Assembly: GCF_001884065.1 (NCBI RefSeq)
Contig: NZ_MACH01000116.1
Location: 62,001-126,000 of the forward strand
From: Bacillus proteolyticus
GTDB taxonomy: Bacteria > Bacillota > Bacilli > Bacillales > Bacillaceae_G
Reading direction: 5' to 3'
Length of the DNA: 64,000 bases
The notes under the pieces were generated by a model, which was given only the letters and a program-made list of their open reading frames with translations, was not told where the DNA came from and did no database searches. Positions within the stretch are counted from its first letter, which is position 1. The number at the start of each line of letters is the position of its first letter. Shown here in pieces: positions 57,689-64,000 of the stretch. The position numbers and the translations under genes were made by a program.

Positions 57689-57718
57689 ATAAAAGGCCGA
57701 ACCCCTTATCACCTTTCC
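57679..57718 (-). terminator. strong terminator between rpsB and tsf
   Basis: About 15 pairs (AAAGGTGATAAGG with its complement, two G-T pairs) around a TTCGG loop, followed by TTTTTT on the minus strand. Confidence 0.88.
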
Positions 57719-57725
57719 AAATTTG

Positions 57726-58544
<819 letters not shown>

Positions 58545-58550
58545 CTGCTT

Positions 58551-58579
58551 ACTATATCATACTGAAATATTACAATCAA
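58551..58579 (-). promoter_or_regulatory. sigma-A promoter of rpsB
   Basis: On the minus strand, TTGATT (58574-58579) and TATAGT (58551-58556) are 17 bases apart. Confidence 0.75.
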
Positions 58580-58638
58580 GTCGAAAATGCGAACAATGTA
58601 AAACTTTCTTTTTTTCACGCTCGAATTCTAGTATTCCC

Positions 58639-58673
58639 AACCTTCACTTCCTTTAAGCAAGGCGGTGAAGGTT
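58639..58673. repeat. inverted repeat between codY and rpsB
   Basis: 9-bp arms AACCTTCAC/GTGAAGGTT (58639-58647, 58665-58673), 17 bases apart, no T run. The rest of the codY-rpsB gap contains the codY terminator, the rpsB promoter and the rpsB leader. Confidence 0.5.
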
Positions 58674-58742
58674 AATTAATAGTTTTCTAATGAACGTTGT
58701 CATGACGCCTTACGTAAGCAAAATCATTCTCTTAAAAAAACA

Positions 58743-58772
58743 AAAAACTCTCCTCAACCGAGGAGAGTTTTT
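58743..58772 (-). terminator. intrinsic terminator after codY
   Basis: 11-bp stem AAACTCTCCTC/GAGGAGAGTTT with loop AACC, extended by A/T pairs and ending in a T run on the minus strand. Confidence 0.9.
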
Positions 58773-58779
58773 ATATAAA

Positions 58780-59559
58780 TTAGTTTGTTTTTAATTTAGC
58801 AAGTTCCTGTAGAAACTTGTCGTTTAGCACTTTAATGTATGTTCCTTTCATACCTAAAGAACGAGACTCAATAACACCAGCACTTTCTAATTTACGTAGT
58901 GCATTTACGATTACAGAACGAGTAATTCCTACGCGATCAGCAATTTTACTTGCAACAAGTAAACCTTCTGTTCCATTTAATTCTTCGAAGATGTGCTCAA
59001 TTGCTTCTAACTCACTGTAAGATAATGAGCTGATCGCCATTTGAACAACAGCTTTACTACGTGCTTCCTCTTCGATTTCTTCTGCTTTTTCACGTAAGAT
59101 TTCCATACCTACAACAGTTGAGCTGTACTCAGCAAGGATTAAATCATCATCTAAGAACTCTTGACCAAGACGAGCTAATACTAATGTACCTAGACGCTCA
59201 CCGCCACCAACGATTGGTACGATTGTAGTTAAACCTTGACCGAATAATTCTCTGTTTTCTACCGGGAATGCTGTATAAGCACTGTTCACATCTAAGTTTG
59301 AAGATGTTTCTGTAATGTTGAATAAGCTTTGTGTATATTCTTCTGGGAACTGACGCTCTGCAAGCATTTGTTTCATACGCTCGTTTTCGATTTGTTGGTG
59401 AATTGCATAACCTAGTAATTTACCACGACGACTTACAACGAACACGTTTGCTTCAATTACTTCACACATTGTGTCAGACATTTCTCTAAAGTTTACAGGC
59501 TTCCCTGCTGCGCTCTGTAATAACGCATTTAATTTTCTCGTTTTTGCTAATAATTCCAT
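58780..59559 (-). CDS. codY: global regulator CodY
   Basis: GTP- and branched-chain-amino-acid-sensing repressor of post-exponential, nutrient-uptake and, in pathogens, virulence genes. 259 residues: N-terminal GAF ligand domain (about 1-160) and a C-terminal winged helix, with the recognition segment [19 protein letters not shown] near 204-222. ATG follows AGGAGGAAC. It ends the xerC-hslV-hslU-codY cluster. Confidence 0.97.
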
Positions 59560-59636
59560 TTCAAAAGTTCCTCCTACATGTTACTTACATATTTTTTCAT
59601 CACTTGGAAACTAGGGCGAGTCACCTGATGACACTA

Positions 59637-61028
59637 TTACAAAATAAACTGGCTCACATCTTTATTTTTAGCAATTGTTGCTAATTTCTCCTCAACGTAT
59701 TGAGGTGTTATCGTTATTTTCTCTAACGTAATTTCAGATGCTTCAAACGATAAATCTTCAAGGAGTTTCTCCATAATCGTATGAAGTCTTCTTGCTCCAA
59801 TATTATCTGTATCCTGATTAACTTGATAAGCAATCTCAGCAATCTTACGAATAGCTTCGTCTGAAAATTCAATTTCTATACCTTCAGTCGCTAATAATGC
59901 CATATATTGTTTAATTAACGCATTGTCAGGCTCGATTAATATTTTAACAAAATCGTCTGTCGATAATTTTGTTAATTCTACTCGAATCGGAAATCTCCCT
60001 TGCAATTCCGGAATTAAATCCGACGGTTTAGACATATGGAACGCTCCAGCTGCAACGAATAAAATATAATCCGTTTTTACTGATCCGTATTTTGTCGCAA
60101 CATTCGACCCTTCTACAATTGGTAAAATGTCACGTTGCACACCTTCACGTGATACATCTACGCTATTCGACTGCTTACCAGCAATTTTGTCAATTTCATC
60201 GATAAAAATAATCCCGAGCTGTTCAGCACGATAAACAGCCTCTTGTGTAACTTCATCCATATCAATTAAGCGCTGTGCCTCTTCATTTGTCAAGAGTTTT
60301 CTCGCTTCTTTTACAGAAAGTTTACGTTTTTTCGTTTTTTTCGGCATAAAACTTCCTAATGCATCTTGGAAATTCATACCCATTTGTTCCATACCCGTTC
60401 CTTGTAACATATCAAACATTGAAGACTGTTGCTCAGTCACTTCAATCGATACAATTTCTTCTTCAAGAAGTCCTGCAGCAAGTTTTCTTTCCACGTCTAG
60501 ACGTTTCTTTTCGATTTCAGCATCTTCCTGTGCATCAGATGTTTGATTCGAATTTTGAGCACCGCCAAAAAGCATTTCTAACGGGTTTTTAAATCCAGAT
60601 TGCTTCTCCGGACTCGGCACTAAAATTTCAACAAGACGTTGATTCGCTTGCTCTTCTGCTTTATCTTGAACTTTCACTACCATTTCTTCTTTTACGATGC
60701 GAACTGACGTTTCCACAAGGTCACGTACCATCGACTCTACATCTCTACCCACATATCCAACTTCTGTGAATTTCGTAGCTTCAACCTTAATAAAAGGTGC
60801 TCCAACGAGTTTCGCCATTCGTCGTGCTACCTCTGTTTTCCCAACACCTGTCGGTCCAATCATCAAAATATTTTTAGGTGCTATTTCATCACGTAAATTT
60901 TCAGCTAATTTACTACGACGGTATCGATTTCTCAACGCTACAGCAACCGCTTTCTTTGCATCTTTTTGACCGATGATGTATTGATCTAATTTTTCCACAA
61001 TTTGGCGCGGAGTAAAATGTAAATGCAT
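59637..61028 (-). CDS. hslU: ATP-dependent protease ATPase subunit HslU (ClpY)
   Basis: AAA+ unfoldase of the HslUV protease. 463 residues: Walker [10 protein letters not shown] near residue 57, an intermediate domain (about 110-240), Walker [12 protein letters not shown], sensor region GRFPIRVEL, and the C-terminal tail that docks into HslV (KDVSQFIL). The start is MHLHFTPR at 61028 behind GGGAGG; an upstream ATG lacks one. It is 22 bases after hslV. Confidence 0.96.
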   Translation of the reverse strand: MHLHFTPRQIVEKLDQYIIGQKDAKKAVAVALRNRYRRSKLAENLRDEIAPKNILMIGPTGVGKTEVARRMAKLVGAPFIKVEATKFTEVGYVGRDVESMVRDLVETSVRIVKEEMVVKVQDKAEEQANQRLVEILVPSPEKQSGFKNPLEMLFGGAQNSNQTSDAQEDAEIEKKRLDVERKLAAGLLEEEIVSIEVTEQQSSMFDMLQGTGMEQMGMNFQDALGSFMPKKTKKRKLSVKEARKLLTNEEAQRLIDMDEVTQEAVYRAEQLGIIFIDEIDKIAGKQSNSVDVSREGVQRDILPIVEGSNVATKYGSVKTDYILFVAAGAFHMSKPSDLIPELQGRFPIRVELTKLSTDDFVKILIEPDNALIKQYMALLATEGIEIEFSDEAIRKIAEIAYQVNQDTDNIGARRLHTIMEKLLEDLSFEASEITLEKITITPQYVEEKLATIAKNKDVSQFIL

Positions 61029-61050
61029 ATAAAATGCCTCCCTTACGATT

Positions 61051-61593
61051 CTACAATTCTTCAACAATTATGTTGTGATTCGTATAAACACAAATATCTC
61101 CAGCAATCTCTAAACTCGCTTTCGCAATTTGTTTCGCTGTTAAGTGTTCACTTGCATATTGCTTTAAAGCACGACCTGCAGAAAGTGCATAATTCCCACC
61201 TGATCCAATTGCTAAAATACCATCATCCGGTTCAATCACTTCTCCTGTACCTGAAACAAGGAGCATAGTTGTTTTATCCATGACAATGAGCATCGCTTCT
61301 AGCTGACGTAACATTTTATCGCCACGCCATTGTTTTGCCATTTCAACAGCAGCACGCTGCAAGTTGCCATTATACTCTTCTAATTTTCCTTCAAACATTT
61401 CAAAAAGAGTAAATGCGTCAGCAACTGAACCTGCAAAACCAGCTAAAACTTTACCTTGGAAAAGTTTGCGAACTTTACGAGCTGTATGTTTCATTACAAC
61501 AGCATTTCCCATTGTCACCTGGCCATCTCCAGCCATTGCACATTCTCCATTATGATGAACTGCAAATATCGTTGTAGCGTGGAAATTCCCCAT
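61051..61593 (-). CDS. hslV: ATP-dependent protease peptidase subunit HslV (ClpQ)
   Basis: Proteasome-like peptidase, 180 residues. The start reads [12 protein letters not shown]. The conserved Thr that is residue 1 of mature E. coli HslV is Thr7 here, while B. subtilis ClpQ uses a Ser at position 2, where this protein has Gly. Active-site Lys and Ser regions ([26 protein letters not shown]) are conserved. ATG 61593 follows AAAGGAG. It is followed by hslU. Confidence 0.95.
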
Positions 61594-61635
61594 AGAAAAA
61601 ACTCCTTTATATGTTTTTATAGCTTTAATAGCAAT

Positions 61636-62535
61636 TTATGCCCGCGGGTGATGCTTCATGTAAACAGAACGCAATCTTTCTTTAGAGACATGCGTATAAA
61701 TTTGTGTCGTCGACAAATTTTCATGACCTAACAGCTCCTGTACAGTACGTAAATCCGCCCCCTCATCTAACATGTGTGTAGCAAATGTATGCCTTAACAT
61801 ATGGGGACTTATCCGCATTGTCAATGAAGCCTTCTTAATGAGTTCGTTTAATACATAACGTACACCCCGACTTGTTAGCGGCGTACCTTTCGCATTTAAA
61901 AATACCATATGAGAGTGTTCTTCAGTCTTGTTAGCTAACTGTTTTCTCCCGTTCTCTATATAAGTAATTAAAGCATCTTGTGCATAACTTCCGAACGGAA
62001 TATACCTTTGTTTTTTTCCTTTTCCCATCACTAAAATTGTTCCCACTGCGAAGTCAATATCGGTAAGTTGTAAATTGGTACATTCACTCACACGGATCCC
62101 AGTTGCATACATCAACTCTAATAACGCTTGATTCCTTTGACCTAGCGGTGTTTCCGTATCAGAAACTTCAAATAATTCCTCTAATTCTTCAGCATATAAA
62201 AACTTTGGGATTGACAATTCTTTTTTGGGGAGTGACGCAAGTGCAAACGGATTATCTTTCCGATAACCTTCACGCATCAAAAAACGATATAAACTTCGTA
62301 AGCTTGATACTTTTCTTGCGACAGATTTACGGGCTAACTTTTCATCGTGCAACGTTGTTAAGTACAAACGAACATCCGCGTATGTAACATCTAAAAAAGA
62401 GGATATGCCTTCTCGCTCCATAAATTGCACAAAATGTTCTAAATCATTTTGATAACTTGCAATTGTATATTTTGAATAATTTCTTTCAATTTGTAAATAT
62501 CCAACGAATAATTGTAACAATTTCTTCACATTCAC
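61636..62535 (-). CDS. xerC: tyrosine recombinase XerC (CodV)
   Basis: Chromosome-dimer-resolving recombinase, 299 residues. An N-terminal core-binding domain (about 1-85) precedes the catalytic domain with Arg (TGIRVSE), HMLRHTFATHML, GHENLSTTQIYTH and the nucleophile Tyr. GTG 62535 follows GAGGTG by six bases, giving MNVKKLLQLF; a GTG three codons earlier overlaps the ribosome site. A stem-loop lies directly before that site. Confidence 0.94.
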   Translation of the reverse strand: MNVKKLLQLFVGYLQIERNYSKYTIASYQNDLEHFVQFMEREGISSFLDVTYADVRLYLTTLHDEKLARKSVARKVSSLRSLYRFLMREGYRKDNPFALASLPKKELSIPKFLYAEELEELFEVSDTETPLGQRNQALLELMYATGIRVSECTNLQLTDIDFAVGTILVMGKGKKQRYIPFGSYAQDALITYIENGRKQLANKTEEHSHMVFLNAKGTPLTSRGVRYVLNELIKKASLTMRISPHMLRHTFATHMLDEGADLRTVQELLGHENLSTTQIYTHVSKERLRSVYMKHHPRA

Positions 62536-62550
62536 ATAATTCACCTCAAT

Positions 62551-62587
62551 AAAGGCTACTAAATCGTATCACAACTTAGTAGCCTTT
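62551..62587 (-). other. stem-loop between trmFO and xerC
   Basis: Perfect 12-bp stem AAAGGCTACTAA/TTAGTAGCCTTT with a 13-base loop. On the minus strand it is followed by ATTGAGG (the xerC ribosome site) rather than a T run, so it is a weak terminator at best. Confidence 0.55.
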
Positions 62588-62600
62588 GCAAGAAATTTAA

Positions 62601-63905
62601 CTAAATATTTACAAAATTTTGAATTGTTTCTAAAGCGCGTGTTGCATATGCTTCATTTCGTTCTGCTTTCTTCTTAATTTTCTTCTCCAACGGCGCAAAC
62701 AAACCGAAGTTTGCATTCATTGGTTGGAAGTTTTTCGCATTTGTCGCAGTAATATAATTCGCCATACTTCCCATTGCAGTTACAGGTGGTAACACAACCG
62801 GTTCTTCACCTTTCACAAGTCGAGCAGCGTTAATACCCGCTAGTAATCCTGACGCCGCCGATTCAACATATCCCTCTACTCCAGTCATTTGACCAGCGAA
62901 GAATAAATCATCACGTTGTTTATATTGATATGTTGGACGAAGCAAGTTAGGTGAATTAATAAACGTATTACGATGCATTACACCGTAGCGTACAATTTCT
63001 GCGTTCTCCAGTCCTGGAATTAACTGTAACACTTCTTTTTGTGGTCCCCACTTTAAATGCGTTTGGAAACCTACAATATTGTATAACGTTCCCGCTGCAT
63101 CATCTTGACGTAACTGAACAACAGCATATGGCGTTTTCCCTGTTTTCGGATCTTCTAATCCAACAGGTTTCATTGGTCCAAATACTAGCGTCTGTCTTCC
63201 TCTGCTTGCCATAACTTCCACTGGCATACAACCTTCAAAGAAAATTTCCTTTTCAAATTCTTTTAAAGGTACTGTCTCAGCAGCAATTAAAGCTTCATAA
63301 AAACGATCAAATTCTTCTTCTGTCATCGGACAGTTTAAATATGCCGCTTCCCCTTTATCATAACGAGACTTTAAATATACTTTGTTCATATCAATGCTGT
63401 CTTTTTCAACGATTGGTGCTGCTGCATCGTAGAAATAGAAATAATCTTCACCTGTTAGTTCTTTTAATTGTGCAGAAAGATCAGGAGACGTAAGTGGACC
63501 TGTCGCAATAATAGTTGGTCCTTCTGGAATTTCAGTGATTTCTTCATTCATAACAGTTACGTTTGGATGATTTTTCACATACTCAGTTACTTTTGCTGCA
63601 AATTCATGACGATCTACAGCTAAAGCCCCTCCTGCTGGTACAGAACACTCATCAGCTGCACGAATAATAACAGAGTCCATTAGGCGCATTTCTTCTTTAA
63701 TAACCCCAACAGCATTCGTTAATGTATTCGCACGAAGCGAGTTACTGCATACTAGTTCCGCAAATTTATCTGTGTGGTGAGCTGGCGTTTGTCGTACCGG
63801 CCTCATTTCATATAATTTCACTTGGACACCACGTTTTGCAATTTGGTAAGCTGCTTCGCTTCCTGCAAGACCTGCGCCAATGACGTTTACTACTTGTGTT
63901 GTCAT
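62601..63905 (-). CDS. trmFO: tRNA (uracil-5-)-methyltransferase TrmFO
   Basis: Folate- and FAD-dependent methyltransferase that forms m5U54 in tRNA. 434 residues: FAD loop [14 protein letters not shown] at the N-terminus, [16 protein letters not shown], and [18 protein letters not shown] near the C-terminus. The start is MTTQVVNV at 63905, six bases after AAAGGTG. It follows topA, the usual Bacillus order. Confidence 0.96.
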   Translation of the reverse strand: MTTQVVNVIGAGLAGSEAAYQIAKRGVQVKLYEMRPVRQTPAHHTDKFAELVCSNSLRANTLTNAVGVIKEEMRLMDSVIIRAADECSVPAGGALAVDRHEFAAKVTEYVKNHPNVTVMNEEITEIPEGPTIIATGPLTSPDLSAQLKELTGEDYFYFYDAAAPIVEKDSIDMNKVYLKSRYDKGEAAYLNCPMTEEEFDRFYEALIAAETVPLKEFEKEIFFEGCMPVEVMASRGRQTLVFGPMKPVGLEDPKTGKTPYAVVQLRQDDAAGTLYNIVGFQTHLKWGPQKEVLQLIPGLENAEIVRYGVMHRNTFINSPNLLRPTYQYKQRDDLFFAGQMTGVEGYVESAASGLLAGINAARLVKGEEPVVLPPVTAMGSMANYITATNAKNFQPMNANFGLFAPLEKKIKKKAERNEAYATRALETIQNFVNI

Positions 63906-63932
63906 ATATATCACCTTTCCTTTTCTTCCCGA

Positions 63933-63961
63933 AAAAAATGTGAGCAGTTACGCTCACATTT
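63933..63961 (-). terminator. terminator after topA
   Basis: 10-bp stem AAATGTGAGC/GCTCACATTT (63937-63946, 63952-63961) overlapping the topA stop codon, followed by TTTTTTC on the minus strand, about 30 bases before trmFO. Confidence 0.75.
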
Positions 63962-64000
63962 GTTGTTCTTCTTCATAATCACACGAAATACATTGTACTT
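63954..64000 (-). CDS. topA: DNA topoisomerase I C-terminus, partial (TopA)
   Basis: Only the last 14 codons lie in the window: they read VQCISCDYEEEQQM and a TGA stop (63954-63956). The CxxC is half of a C-terminal zinc ribbon as in Bacillus TopA, and topA is the expected neighbour of trmFO. The call rests on those few residues and gene order. Confidence 0.65.
   Translation of the reverse strand, partial: VQCISCDYEEEQQM

Overview
The window is low-GC Firmicute chromosome, and every supported gene lies on the minus strand. Protein sequences, gene order, sporulation genes (spoVS, spoVFA/spoVFB, spoIIIE) and a group I intron inside recA point to the Bacillus cereus group. The exact species cannot be fixed from this sequence alone. 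Nearly everything is core genome. I see no rRNA, tRNA, CRISPR array, prophage or insertion sequence.

Read in the direction of transcription (right to left), the window opens with the end of topA, then trmFO-xerC-hslV-hslU-codY. Next come rpsB-tsf, pyrH-frr, and the envelope/translation run uppS-cdsA-dxr-rseP-proS, followed by polC. The nusA operon follows (rimP-nusA-rnpM-ylxQ-infB-ylxP-rbfA-truB-ribF), then rpsO and pnp. After these come ylxY-mlpA, ymxH, the dipicolinate synthase pair spoVFA-spoVFB, and asd-dapG-dapA, which supply the dipicolinate and lysine precursor. RNase J2 (rnjB), tepA-ylzJ and spoIIIE come next. A GntR regulator with a BMP-type nucleoside ABC importer (nupN-nupO-nupP-nupQ) sits behind a guanine-class riboswitch. 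The left third holds ymfF-ymfH-ymfI-ymfJ-ymfK-rodZ-pgsA-cinA-recA, then rny, ymdB, spoVS, a membrane-dipeptidase-family gene and the start of korA.

The genes group by job. Translation and RNA turnover: S2, EF-Ts, S15, IF-2, RbfA, RimP, NusA, RRF, PNPase, RNase J2, RNase Y. Envelope and lipid synthesis: UppS, CdsA, Dxr, PgsA, RodZ, RseP. DNA maintenance: RecA, PolC, SpoIIIE, XerC. Sporulation: SpoVS, SpoVFA/B and the Asd-DapG-DapA feeder. CodY and the riboswitch tie nucleotide status to expression.

The most interesting non-coding signals are: (1) a 328-bp group I intron that splits recA exactly at the L2-loop codons, with visible P1, P7 and P9 pairings; (2) a guanine riboswitch with a readable terminator/antiterminator switch ahead of gntR-nupNOPQ; (3) a 146-bp element with 13-bp inverted ends lying between a good Shine-Dalgarno sequence and the rnjB start codon; (4) a series of intrinsic terminators placed too close to the next gene for a new promoter to fit. 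Well-formed promoter sites include a LexA-box promoter at recA, a sigma-H site at spoVS and a probable sigma-K site at spoVFA.
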